Source: Butyrivibrio proteoclasticus P6B7
GTDB taxonomy: Bacteria > Bacillota > Clostridia > Lachnospirales > Lachnospiraceae
Direction of reading: 5' to 3'
Length of the DNA: 64,000 nt
NCBI RefSeq assembly: GCF_000622085.1
Contig: NZ_JHWL01000002.1
Span: 62,001-126,000, forward strand
Shown here: positions 7,865-15,583 of the stretch, piece by piece
Position numbering within the stretch: the stretch's first letter is position 1
Layout: the number at the start of each line of letters is the position of its first letter
Made by a program: the position numbers and the translations under genes
Notes under the pieces: generated by a model
Databases searched by the model: none
Told to the model about the DNA's origin: nothing
Seen by the model: only the letters and a program-made list of their open reading frames with translations

Positions 7865-9343
7865 ATGTTCATGAATATGAAAAGAGCCAAGCTGATAGCA
7901 GCTGGTATGGCAATATGCTTTTTGTTTATACACATTCTTATGATAGCTATCTTTGTGCAATGCGGCGTTACACCTATGGTCAGGTTTAACGTCTTTAGCA
8001 TTGCGTTTTATATTTTTACGCTCTTTGTGGTCTACAAGGAGTGGCTTCCTTTCTATGCTGTATCTGTATATCTGGAAGTTGTTGCTCATATGACATTGGC
8101 AGTTCTTTTAACAGGATGGAAGGCTGGATTCCAGATTACACTTATTGGTATGAATGTTCTTGCTTTCTATGCAGAGTATACCGGGCGTACTCTTAAGCTT
8201 AAATATATTAAGGTTATGCCTATGTGTATTGTTGGTATGGCTCTTTATCTTGGCTCCTATATTTATCAGTTCTATCATCCAGCTCCATATTCACTGGAAG
8301 GACAGGCAGAGTTTTGGCTTTCTATTTTGTGGGGCGTAATTGTTTTTGTTATCAATCTGTTTGTATTACAGCTCCTTGTTTTTATTGCCAATTCCTCTGA
8401 GGAACAGCTTGAATACCAGCTTTCTCATGATAAGCTCACCGGAGCTCCCAACAGATACTATATATCTACTCAGTTTGAGAAGATCCAGAAGAAAAAGGAA
8501 GATTATTGGCTAGCCATCGCTGATATAGACGGCTTTAAAAAGATAAATGATACCTATGGTCATAACTGTGGTGATTATGTTCTTATGACTCTTGGAAAGC
8601 TCTTTTTATCAAAGGATGTCCTGTGCTGTCGCTGGGGCGGTGAAGAGTTTATTTTCCTTGGAAAGAGGGATGGAAAGTACGATCCGGTGGAGTTTCTTGA
8701 TGGTCTTAGAAAAGAAATTGAGCAAATACCTTTTGAATTCGAAGGGAATATGTTCAGCGTGACTATGACCTTTGGTATGTCATTGTTTTCTAGTGATGAA
8801 GACATTGATAAGGTTATAAGCGGTGCCGACGAAAAGCTTTATTATGGTAAGCACAGTGGCAAGAACAGGGTAGTTACAGTTATTGAGGATAGCAGTGGTA
8901 GCAATCTGTCCTATCAGGATCCTCTTACCAAGGTTAAGAATGTATCTGCCTATGGTAAAATGGTTGAATCCCTTAACTGGGATATCCAGAAGAAGACAGC
9001 CCAGTTTGGTATTGTTAAGGTTAAGCTAAGACACTTAAGTGATATCAATGAAAGATATGGCACAGAAAAGGGCAATGATTACATAACAGGAGCATGTAGG
9101 ATCCTTTGCGGAATATTTGTTAATTCTCAGGTCTTTAGAATTGAAGGCAACGAATTTGTAGCTATTATTACTAACAGAGATTATTACGATAGGGAGCAGT
9201 TATTTGAAGCTCTAAATGAGAAGTATAAAGAAGAGACTCTGAATGTGGACAATTCGCCGTGGAACCAGTATATGACTTCCTGTAAAATGGCAATATATAC
9301 AAGCGAAGATCAGAACTATGACAGTGTTTTCGAAAGGGTGTAA
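7865..9343 (+). CDS. Membrane diguanylate cyclase with a second degenerate GGDEF-like domain
   Basis: The 492-aa protein starts with about six hydrophobic helices (residues 8-175), with no recognisable ligand-binding fold. A GGDEF domain follows (about 185-335): YISTQFEKI, IADIDGFKKINDTYGH and the active-site motif GGEEF at 258-262, so it should make cyclic di-GMP. The residues just before GGEEF lack an RxxD inhibitory site, so product inhibition is not expected. A second GGDEF-like segment (about 345-490) has DPLTKVKNVSAYG at its start but EGNEF in place of GGDEF, and may be a regulatory remnant. The AGGAGG at 7847-7852 supports the start, with rather long spacing. It forms a single-gene unit. 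Confidence 0.85.
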   Translation: MFMNMKRAKLIAAGMAICFLFIHILMIAIFVQCGVTPMVRFNVFSIAFYIFTLFVVYKEWLPFYAVSVYLEVVAHMTLAVLLTGWKAGFQITLIGMNVLAFYAEYTGRTLKLKYIKVMPMCIVGMALYLGSYIYQFYHPAPYSLEGQAEFWLSILWGVIVFVINLFVLQLLVFIANSSEEQLEYQLSHDKLTGAPNRYYISTQFEKIQKKKEDYWLAIADIDGFKKINDTYGHNCGDYVLMTLGKLFLSKDVLCCRWGGEEFIFLGKRDGKYDPVEFLDGLRKEIEQIPFEFEGNMFSVTMTFGMSLFSSDEDIDKVISGADEKLYYGKHSGKNRVVTVIEDSSGSNLSYQDPLTKVKNVSAYGKMVESLNWDIQKKTAQFGIVKVKLRHLSDINERYGTEKGNDYITGACRILCGIFVNSQVFRIEGNEFVAIITNRDYYDREQLFEALNEKYKEETLNVDNSPWNQYMTSCKMAIYTSEDQNYDSVFERV

Positions 9344-9362
9344 GAGATAATGATAACAAAAG

Positions 9363-9389
9363 TCCCGAGGCTATTTTAAAGCCTCGGGA
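9363..9389. terminator. Bidirectional terminator between the GGDEF gene and the lacI gene
   Basis: Perfect 10-bp stem TCCCGAGGCT/AGCCTCGGGA (9363-9372 with 9380-9389) with A-rich left and T-rich right flanks. It serves the two convergent genes. Confidence 0.9.
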
Positions 9390-9400
9390 TTATTTATTGC

Positions 9401-10423
9401 TTAGAATGAAGTTGAACCTCTCTTAACCAGTTCGCCGGAGAAGATGATCTTCTGTGGCATTTCGCTCTGGGAGAGCTTACCAATAAGGGTCTTAACCAGC
9501 TGGTCACATACATCCTCAAGTCTGTTGTCTATAGAGGAGATGTTGGGCTCAGAGCAGTGTGTAAGGATTGAGTTGTTGTAGCCTATGATCTGGAGATCCT
9601 TAGGAACACTGATCTTATTGGCACGGGCATAGTTCATGGCGCCAATAGCAAGGAAATCATCACTTGTTACTATACCTTCGAACTTAACGCCCTTTTTGCT
9701 GATCTTTTCAACGAAATCCTTAACGCCATCGATGTCTTCGTGGCTTCCCTTAAAGCACTGCTGTAATTCCTTCTTAAGAGGAATGTTGTGAGTGATAAGG
9801 GCATTCTGGAAGCCTGCCAGCTTCTTAAGTCCACTGTAGGAGTTACTGTTATAAAGATACAGGATATCTTTTACCCCGGACTCTATTAGCTTTTCAGTGG
9901 CATCCTGTGTGGCCTTGTAGTCATCACACAGTGTGCAGTAGACGTTAGGACAGTCAAAGTCAGCATTAAGGAGCATGATAGGAACAGAAGCAGCAGCGTC
10001 TTTAACGTACTGGTTATCCTCGTCATTGTTCATGATGAAGTTAGAACCTATCATTACAACTGAGTCCACGTGCTGTGAAAGAAGGAGATTAAGGGATTCC
10101 TTCCTGGCTTCCATATCATAGCCTGTACAGCAAAGGACTGAATTATAGCCATTTTCTCGCAGGTTACGTTCAATGTAGTAGATGGCTTTTGCAAGATATA
10201 AGTCTGATGCATCAGCGCAGAGAAGTCCGATGGTCTTCATGGAGTTAAGACCAAGGCCCCTTGCAAATGCATTTGGTTTGTATCCGTATTGTTCGATAAT
10301 ATCCATTACCTTTTTCTTGGTACGGGGCTTAACATTAGTACTGCCATTAAGAACTCTTGAGACAGTAGCAATGGATACGCCAGCCTTCTTGGATATATCA
10401 TAAATAGTCATCTGTTCGCCCAT
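9401..10423 (-). CDS. LacI-family transcriptional regulator of the hexuronate locus
   Basis: The 340-aa protein has an N-terminal LacI helix-turn-helix (TIYDISKKAGVSIATVSRVL), a hinge region ending near residue 60 (YKPNAFARGL) and a periplasmic-binding-protein-like effector domain. It starts three bases after the uxaC stop with only a weak binding site, so it is probably translated by coupling and autoregulated through the uxaC promoter. Operators with the half-site GCTTACA lie next to the uxaC, uxaA and transporter promoters and are its likely targets. The effector is probably a hexuronate or a breakdown intermediate, by analogy with KdgR and other LacI-type pectin regulators. An alternative start four codons in is possible. 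Confidence 0.88.
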   Translation of the reverse strand: MGEQMTIYDISKKAGVSIATVSRVLNGSTNVKPRTKKKVMDIIEQYGYKPNAFARGLGLNSMKTIGLLCADASDLYLAKAIYYIERNLRENGYNSVLCCTGYDMEARKESLNLLLSQHVDSVVMIGSNFIMNNDEDNQYVKDAAASVPIMLLNADFDCPNVYCTLCDDYKATQDATEKLIESGVKDILYLYNSNSYSGLKKLAGFQNALITHNIPLKKELQQCFKGSHEDIDGVKDFVEKISKKGVKFEGIVTSDDFLAIGAMNYARANKISVPKDLQIIGYNNSILTHCSEPNISSIDNRLEDVCDQLVKTLIGKLSQSEMPQKIIFSGELVKRGSTSF

Positions 10424-10426
10424 ATT

Positions 10427-11845
10427 TTATCTCGTTTCTAATGAAAATTTGAAATATCTCACAGCGTTGTTGTAGGAGATATCCTTGGCAATCTCACCTA
10501 AAATATCAAGGTTCTCTTCAGGATACTCACCATTTTCTACTAAGGATCCGAGGTAGTTACAAAGGATTCTGCGGAAGTAGTCATGTCTTGTATATGAAGT
10601 AAAGCTTCTTGAATCAGTGAGCATACCAACAAATCCTGAAAGGTTACCGGATTCTGCTACAAATGCAAGCTGTCTCTCCATGCCCTGCTTGGTATCATTG
10701 AACCACCAAGCGCTTCCCTGCTGAATCTTAGCTACAGTTGGGCCTTCGTTAAAGGCATTAAGAGTAGTGTTGATGATCTTGTCATCATTAGGGTTAAGAC
10801 TGTAAAGAATAGTCTTAGGAAGGCTGTTCTTGGAGTGAAGTGCATTAAGGAAGTCAGCCAGTTCGCCCATAGGGTAGTAAGCATCAATTGTATCAAAGCC
10901 TGTATCTGGACCAAGCTTTTCAAACATAGGAGAGTTGTTGTCTCTCTTACATCCGAAGTGAAGCTGCATTACCCAGCCGCGCTTTGCAATCTCTTCACCT
11001 TCAAATAACATGAAGGCTGTCTGGTACTTAAGGTACTCTTCATTAGTGAGAGTCTCACCACGAAGTCTCTTGGCGAAGATTGCCTCAACTTCGTCATCTG
11101 TAGCAGGCTTGTACATAACATACTCAAGAGCGTGGTCTGTTACGTTGCAGCCCTTGGATGCGAAGTAATCAAGTCTTACTCTGAGAGCTTCCTTAAGGGA
11201 TTTGAATGAATCGATCTTTACACCGCTAACTTCAGATAGGGTGCCAATATATGAAACGAATTCGGGTTTGATAATGTTCTTAGCCTTGTCTGGACGCCAT
11301 GCTGGAAGTACCTGTACGTCAAAGGTCTCATCAGCGGCAATCTTGTCATGCCATTCAAGTGTATCTACTGGATCGTCTGTAGTGCAGATAAGTGTTACAT
11401 CACTCATCTTGATGAGCTTACGAACGCTCATATCTGGTGACTGAAGTACTTTATTACAGATATCGTATACTTCCTCAGCAGTGCTCTCATTAAGAATGCC
11501 GTTGTAGCCAAAGTACTTGCGGAGCTCTAAGTGAGCCCAGTGGTAAAGAGGATTACCCACTGCCTTACCAAGGCACTTTGCAAACATAACGAACTTCTCT
11601 TTGTCAGAAGCTTCTCCTGTGATGTACTTCTCATCAACTCCAAAGGCTCTCATAAGACGCCATTTGTAGTGATCACCTCCAAGCCATACCTGAGTAATGT
11701 TGTCGAAATGTCTATCCTCAGCAATCTCTCTGGGACTAATATGACAGTGGTAGTCCAAGATAGGCATATTCTCAGCATAATCATGGTAAAGCTTTTTAGC
11801 AGATTCGCTCTGAAGTAGGAAATCTGCATCCATGAATTTCTTCAT
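10427..11845 (-). CDS. uxaC: Glucuronate/galacturonate isomerase UxaC
   Basis: The enzyme converts D-galacturonate to D-tagaturonate and D-glucuronate to D-fructuronate, the first cytoplasmic step of hexuronate use. The start chosen gives MKKFMDADF, seven bases from GGGAGGG; this yields 472 aa, normal for the family, whereas longer versions would contain the binding site and an operator. The metal-binding motif DYHCHISPREIAED lies near the N terminus, as in amidohydrolase-fold UxaC. The gene is first in an operon with the LacI regulator and is divergent from uxaA. An in-frame methionine two codons upstream is too close to the binding site. Confidence 0.95.
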   Translation of the reverse strand: MKKFMDADFLLQSESAKKLYHDYAENMPILDYHCHISPREIAEDRHFDNITQVWLGGDHYKWRLMRAFGVDEKYITGEASDKEKFVMFAKCLGKAVGNPLYHWAHLELRKYFGYNGILNESTAEEVYDICNKVLQSPDMSVRKLIKMSDVTLICTTDDPVDTLEWHDKIAADETFDVQVLPAWRPDKAKNIIKPEFVSYIGTLSEVSGVKIDSFKSLKEALRVRLDYFASKGCNVTDHALEYVMYKPATDDEVEAIFAKRLRGETLTNEEYLKYQTAFMLFEGEEIAKRGWVMQLHFGCKRDNNSPMFEKLGPDTGFDTIDAYYPMGELADFLNALHSKNSLPKTILYSLNPNDDKIINTTLNAFNEGPTVAKIQQGSAWWFNDTKQGMERQLAFVAESGNLSGFVGMLTDSRSFTSYTRHDYFRRILCNYLGSLVENGEYPEENLDILGEIAKDISYNNAVRYFKFSLETR

Positions 11846-11890
11846 TTTCATACCCTCCCGAAAATATTTATGGTTTTTATGAAAAAAGTA

Positions 11891-11904
11891 TGTAAGCCTT
11901 TTCA
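11891..11904. promoter_or_regulatory. LacI-type operator in the uxaC leader
   Basis: On the minus strand it reads TGAAAAGGCTTACA, one base different from the uxaA and transporter sites (TGAAAACGCTTACA). It lies just downstream of the predicted uxaC transcription start, a place that fits repression. Confidence 0.65.
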
Positions 11905-11919
11905 TATTTAGACATAGTA

Positions 11920-11948
11920 ATTATACAAGAGAGGGATAGTAAATACAA
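11920..11948 (-). promoter_or_regulatory. Promoter of uxaC-lacI
   Basis: On the minus strand a perfect TATAAT (11920-11925) lies 17 bases after a weak TTGTAT (11943-11948). The predicted start is near 11913, upstream of the operator at 11891-11904. Confidence 0.6.
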
Positions 11949-11961
11949 TAGCAAATATTTG

Positions 11962-11990
11962 TTGACGCTAGCACTATTTGAAGATATGAT
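11962..11990 (+). promoter_or_regulatory. Promoter of uxaA
   Basis: TTGACG (11962-11967), a 17-base spacer and TATGAT (11985-11990). The predicted start near 11997 falls inside the operator at 11996-12009. Confidence 0.75.
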
Positions 11991-11995
11991 TTAGA

Positions 11996-12009
11996 TGAAA
12001 ACGCTTACA
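11996..12009. promoter_or_regulatory. LacI-type operator at the uxaA transcription start
   Basis: TGAAAACGCTTACA, identical to the site before the transporter operon. It covers the predicted +1 of uxaA. It also fits the general catabolite-responsive element pattern, so CcpA is an alternative binder. Confidence 0.7.
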
Positions 12010-12046
12010 TAAAACATTGCGTAATCTTACATAAAGGGGTATTTTT

Positions 12047-13549
12047 ATGACTGATTTTTTACAGATACATAAGCTGGATAATGTGGTTGTGTGCCTGGAT
12101 AAGCTGTCTAAGGGTGATAAGATCACTCTTACAGATGGTAAAGAGATTACGGCTTTGGAAGAGATTCCTGCAGGCCATAAGATCGCTATTACCGATATCG
12201 GCACAGGGGAAAATGTAGTTAAATACGGCTATGCCATTGGCCATGCCACCAGCGATATCAAGGCTGGAGCCTGGGTTCACACCCATGATACCAAAACTAA
12301 TCTTGAGGGAATTTTGGAATACAAATATGAACCTGATTCTTCCTATATACAGGAAAAGAAATCTCTTATGGGATCCAGAAAGGGTATTTTCAAGGGCTTT
12401 CTAAGAGAAAACGGAAAAGTTGGCATCAGAAATGAAGTATGGATCATCCCTACAGTTGGATGTGTAAATAATATTGCAACTGCTATGGCTAAGCAGGCTA
12501 GCTCTTTTGTCAAAGGCTCTGTTGATGAGGTTGTGGCCTTTACTCATAATTATGGATGTTCTCAGACTGGCGATGATCAGGAGCATACCAGAACTATCCT
12601 GGCTGATCTTATTAACCATCCAAATGCTGGCGGCGTACTGGTGTTGGGCCTTGGGTGCGAGAATAGTAATATCGATGTGCTTAAGCCTTACATAGGTGAT
12701 GTGGATTCATCAAGAGTTAAGTTCCTTGTATGTCAGGAAAGCGATGATGAGATGGCTGATGGCCTTGAGCTTCTTAGGGATATTATTGAGACAGCTTCTA
12801 AGGATGAAAGAACTGACTGCGATCTGTCCAAGCTGGTAATAGGCCTTAAGTGCGGCGGAAGTGACGGCTTTTCTGGAATTACAGCTAATCCACTTGTTGG
12901 AAGGATTTCCGACAGGATTGTTGAATACGGCGGAACATCGATTTTGACTGAGGTTCCAGAGATGTTTGGCGCAGAGACTATTCTTATGAACAGATGTAAG
13001 GATGTTGAAACATTTAATGATACTGTGAACATGATAAATGGCTTTAAGGAGTATTTCACCAAGCAGGGTGAGCCTATTTATGAGAATCCTTCACCAGGTA
13101 ATAAAGCAGGTGGAATCACTACTTTGGAGGATAAGTCTCTTGGATGTACTCAGAAGTCAGGAGATTACCCAGTCATGAATGTTCTTGAATATGGCGAAAG
13201 AACTGATGTTACAGGTCTTAATCTTCTGTGTGCTCCAGGCAATGACCTTTGTGCAGCTACGGCTTTGGCAAGTAGTGGAGCGCAGATAGTTCTTTTTACA
13301 ACAGGAAGAGGAACTCCATTTGCTTGTCCTGTGCCTACGCTTAAGATTGCCAGCAATAACACTATTGCAGATAAGAAGGGCAACTGGATCGATTATAGAG
13401 CAGGCCAGATTCTAGAAGGAAGAACCTTTGATGAACTTACAGACGAACTCTTTGAAAAGATTGTAAGAACAGCCTCTGGAGAGAAGCTAAAAAGCGAGAT
13501 TAGTGGCTTTCATGACATGGCAATCTGGAAGAGGGGAGTTACACTTTAA
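12047..13549 (+). CDS. uxaA: Altronate dehydratase UxaA
   Basis: The enzyme dehydrates D-altronate to 2-keto-3-deoxy-D-gluconate, the third step of galacturonate breakdown. The 500-aa protein has the N-terminal SAF-type domain (about 1-90) with ITDIGTGENVVKYGYAIG, and the main domain starting at RKGIFKGFLRENGKVGIRN. Cysteine-rich motifs such as NYGCSQTGDD, GLGCEN, GLKCGGSDGFSGITANP and SLGCTQKSG are typical of the iron-dependent UxaA/UxuA-type dehydratase family. The length is normal. It has its own promoter and operator, is divergent from uxaC, and its presence rather than uxuA points to the galacturonate branch. The binding site AAAGGGG precedes the start. Confidence 0.95.
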   Translation: MTDFLQIHKLDNVVVCLDKLSKGDKITLTDGKEITALEEIPAGHKIAITDIGTGENVVKYGYAIGHATSDIKAGAWVHTHDTKTNLEGILEYKYEPDSSYIQEKKSLMGSRKGIFKGFLRENGKVGIRNEVWIIPTVGCVNNIATAMAKQASSFVKGSVDEVVAFTHNYGCSQTGDDQEHTRTILADLINHPNAGGVLVLGLGCENSNIDVLKPYIGDVDSSRVKFLVCQESDDEMADGLELLRDIIETASKDERTDCDLSKLVIGLKCGGSDGFSGITANPLVGRISDRIVEYGGTSILTEVPEMFGAETILMNRCKDVETFNDTVNMINGFKEYFTKQGEPIYENPSPGNKAGGITTLEDKSLGCTQKSGDYPVMNVLEYGERTDVTGLNLLCAPGNDLCAATALASSGAQIVLFTTGRGTPFACPVPTLKIASNNTIADKKGNWIDYRAGQILEGRTFDELTDELFEKIVRTASGEKLKSEISGFHDMAIWKRGVTL

Positions 13550-13557
13550 ACGTTATA

Positions 13558-13572
13558 TGTGCAAATTGCACA
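13558..13572. promoter_or_regulatory. Palindrome TGTGCAAATTGCACA, possible protein-binding site
   Basis: A perfect 7-1-7 palindrome nine bases after the uxaA stop. It has no following U-tract, so it is not a terminator. A related palindrome, GTGCAA-CAT-TTGCAC, lies before ackA/tmcAL (26987-27001). Confidence 0.45.
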
Positions 13573-13667
13573 ATGGAATGTGGCGAAAATGATATGCGAT
13601 TATGCAAAATTGGGTTTTTGAACCTTCAAAATCATATTTTGGACATATTTTTTGTAAAAAGTATTTA

Positions 13668-13681
13668 TGTAAGCCCTTACG
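13668..13681. promoter_or_regulatory. Upstream auxiliary LacI-type operator
   Basis: TGTAAGCCCTTACG; on the minus strand it ends in GGCTTACA like the uxaC operator. It lies 127 bases centre to centre from the main transporter operator, which would allow looping. Confidence 0.45.
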
Positions 13682-13751
13682 AAAATCTAGGAAAATCGGG
13701 GATTCTGAGAAAAAGTGAACAAAGTCGATGTAATTTATGCAAAATTAACGA

Positions 13752-13780
13752 TTGCAAAGGATTTCAATACATGATAAATT
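13752..13780 (+). promoter_or_regulatory. Promoter of the sugar transporter operon
   Basis: TTGCAA (13752-13757), a 17-base spacer and TAAATT (13775-13780) preceded by TG as an extended -10 element. Confidence 0.55.
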
Positions 13781-13794
13781 ACTTACATAAGCTT

Positions 13795-13808
13795 TGAAAA
13801 CGCTTACA
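13795..13808. promoter_or_regulatory. LacI-type operator of the transporter operon
   Basis: TGAAAACGCTTACA, identical to the uxaA site. It lies about 15 bases after the -10 box, the same geometry as at uxaA. Confidence 0.7.
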
Positions 13809-13845
13809 TTTATTTTTCATCTAATGTATGGGAGGATTAGTAGAT

Positions 13846-15480
13846 ATGAAAAAGAAAGTTTTATCATTACTTCTTTCAACAGCAATGGTAGCTTCTCTTG
13901 TTGCATGTACTAACTCTGGTGCTGGCACAACAGCTGGCGGAGACAGCAACACTGGAAGCGCTTCCACAGGTGCTTCAGAAGAGGCAGCTAGCGAGTACGT
14001 GCTCGACAAGATCACAATGGTTGTTGATGGAACACTTACAGCTAACCAGGAGAATGGTCAGCAGGAGTTCAACGATCAGTGGGATGCTTATGTTTCCGAG
14101 AAGCTCGGACATGACATTCACCTTGAGATCAAGCAGCAGGATCACTCAGGCTATGTAGATGCTGTTGGTAGAATCTTTGCTTCAGGCGATATGCCAGACG
14201 TTATGATCATGCCAGCTTCTATGTATGCTCAGTACATCAACACAGGTATCCTTTGGGATATGACTGAGGCATATGAGAACGCTGATTTCCAGTCACGTAT
14301 GCTTTATCCTAACGTTAACGAGAACGTTAAGGCAGTAGGCAACGGAAGACTTTACGGTATTGCTCCTACATATGGTAACGGATGTGTTACTTATGTAAAG
14401 AAGGCTTGGCTTGATAACTGCGGATTAAGCGCAGATGACATCAAGACATATGAAGACTATTACAACATGCTTCTTGCATTCCATAATGGCGATCCAGATG
14501 GCAACGGCAAGGACGGAGACACATACGGTGTTATCTCTGCTGGATTCCTTGGATTCGAGGCTCCATACATCAACTACCTTCCAGAGTTCTGGCAGGATGC
14601 TTACCCAGCTATCTATGAGAAGGATGGTCAGTGGGTAGACGGATTCCAGGAGGATGCTACTAAGGAAGCTCTTACAAGACTTCGTCAGGCTTATGTAGAT
14701 GGTGTTATCGATCCTGAGTCTCTTACAGCAGGTACTAAGGATGCTCGTGAGAAGTGGTTCTCAAATGACCAGACAGGTTCAGCTGGTGTATTCACATACT
14801 GGGCTGGAACATGGTACCAGAACCTTACAGATTCACTTACAAAGAACGATGTTGATTCTGAAATCGTTGAGATCGCTCCTGTAGCTGAGGTTGGTGCTTA
14901 CATCAACAGAGAAGCTCCTGTATGGGTAATCATTAACGATGGCGACGATGACAATTCACGTGAGCAGGCTATCTTCGATGCATTCTTCGAGACAATGCTT
15001 GATGGCGGATTTGGTCAGATTCTCTGGACATACGGTGCTGAGGACGTTCACTGGTCAACAAAGGCTGAGTCTTTCACAACTAACCCAGATGATCCTGAGA
15101 AGAAGAAAGACTATGAGTACGCTGAGGGTGAGTTCCACCTTAAGCCATCACCAAACGACCCTAACACATTATGGAAGAAGAACCATCTTGATCCAGCTCT
15201 TACAATCTGCAGCCTTGAGGGTGACTATGCTGGTTATGTAAATCAGTCTTCACTTGCAGCAGAGGGTAACGAATTCTTCACAGCACACATGAAGGATGCT
15301 CCACTTTCTCCTTCTTCAGACACACTTACAGAGGCACAGGGAACTATCAATGATGCTAAGGATAAGGTTGTTTCTTCAGTTATCGTTGAGGGTGTTGATG
15401 TAGATACAGCTCTTGAGACATACAAGGCTGAGGTTGGTGCAATCATCGATCAGGTTCTTGAAGAGCTCAATTCTAAGTAA
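13846..15480 (+). CDS. Sugar ABC transporter solute-binding lipoprotein (LplA-like)
   Basis: The start is the ATG at 13846, ten bases after GGGAGG; an in-frame ATG at 13828 overlaps that site. The 544-aa protein has a lipoprotein signal peptide with lipobox LVAC (Cys near residue 22), a Ser/Gly/Thr-rich linker and a large type 1 solute-binding fold. The size and the pairing with two LplB/LplC-like permeases fit carriers of plant-cell-wall oligosaccharides in Firmicutes. Codon use is rich in C-ending codons (AAC, ATC, TTC, GAC), unlike the permeases, which suggests strong expression. The substrate is inferred from neighbours to be a uronate- or arabinose-containing oligosaccharide. A hairpin follows at 15510-15535. 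Confidence 0.9.
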   Translation: MKKKVLSLLLSTAMVASLVACTNSGAGTTAGGDSNTGSASTGASEEAASEYVLDKITMVVDGTLTANQENGQQEFNDQWDAYVSEKLGHDIHLEIKQQDHSGYVDAVGRIFASGDMPDVMIMPASMYAQYINTGILWDMTEAYENADFQSRMLYPNVNENVKAVGNGRLYGIAPTYGNGCVTYVKKAWLDNCGLSADDIKTYEDYYNMLLAFHNGDPDGNGKDGDTYGVISAGFLGFEAPYINYLPEFWQDAYPAIYEKDGQWVDGFQEDATKEALTRLRQAYVDGVIDPESLTAGTKDAREKWFSNDQTGSAGVFTYWAGTWYQNLTDSLTKNDVDSEIVEIAPVAEVGAYINREAPVWVIINDGDDDNSREQAIFDAFFETMLDGGFGQILWTYGAEDVHWSTKAESFTTNPDDPEKKKDYEYAEGEFHLKPSPNDPNTLWKKNHLDPALTICSLEGDYAGYVNQSSLAAEGNEFFTAHMKDAPLSPSSDTLTEAQGTINDAKDKVVSSVIVEGVDVDTALETYKAEVGAIIDQVLEELNSK

Positions 15481-15509
15481 TTTAGTATTTGATCTTATCT
15501 AAAAATGGT

Positions 15510-15545
15510 CCTGCCTAAGGAAGGCCTTAGGCAGGCTATTTTTTG
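15510..15545 (+). terminator. Attenuating terminator between the binding protein and its permeases
   Basis: Perfect 11-bp stem CCTGCCTAAGG/CCTTAGGCAGG (15510-15520 with 15525-15535) followed by CTATTTTTTG. It lies inside the operon, so it should lower permease expression relative to the binding protein. Confidence 0.85.
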
Positions 15546-15583
15546 AAAAAGCCAAGTTAAATGGTAATCAAAGGGGATAATTT

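Larger units (their letters stand above)
13550..13845. other. Regulatory gap between uxaA and the sugar transporter operon
   Basis: It contains no gene. In order it holds a 15-bp perfect palindrome TGTGCAAATTGCACA (13558-13572), one copy of TTATGCAAAATT (13600-13611), a diverged operator (13668-13681), a second TTATGCAAAATT (13735-13746), a promoter (13752-13780), an operator (13795-13808) and the ribosome binding site GGGAGG. No terminator for uxaA is evident, so read-through into the transporter genes is possible. Confidence 0.6.

Noticed and set aside
11846..11905. Longer UxaC starting at 11905
   Set aside because: The extension contains the GGGAGGG site and the operator, and is not part of the UxaC family.
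13573..13797. 74-codon open frame before the sugar transporter
   Set aside because: No ribosome binding site, and it covers the promoter and both repeats; its composition is unlike a real protein.
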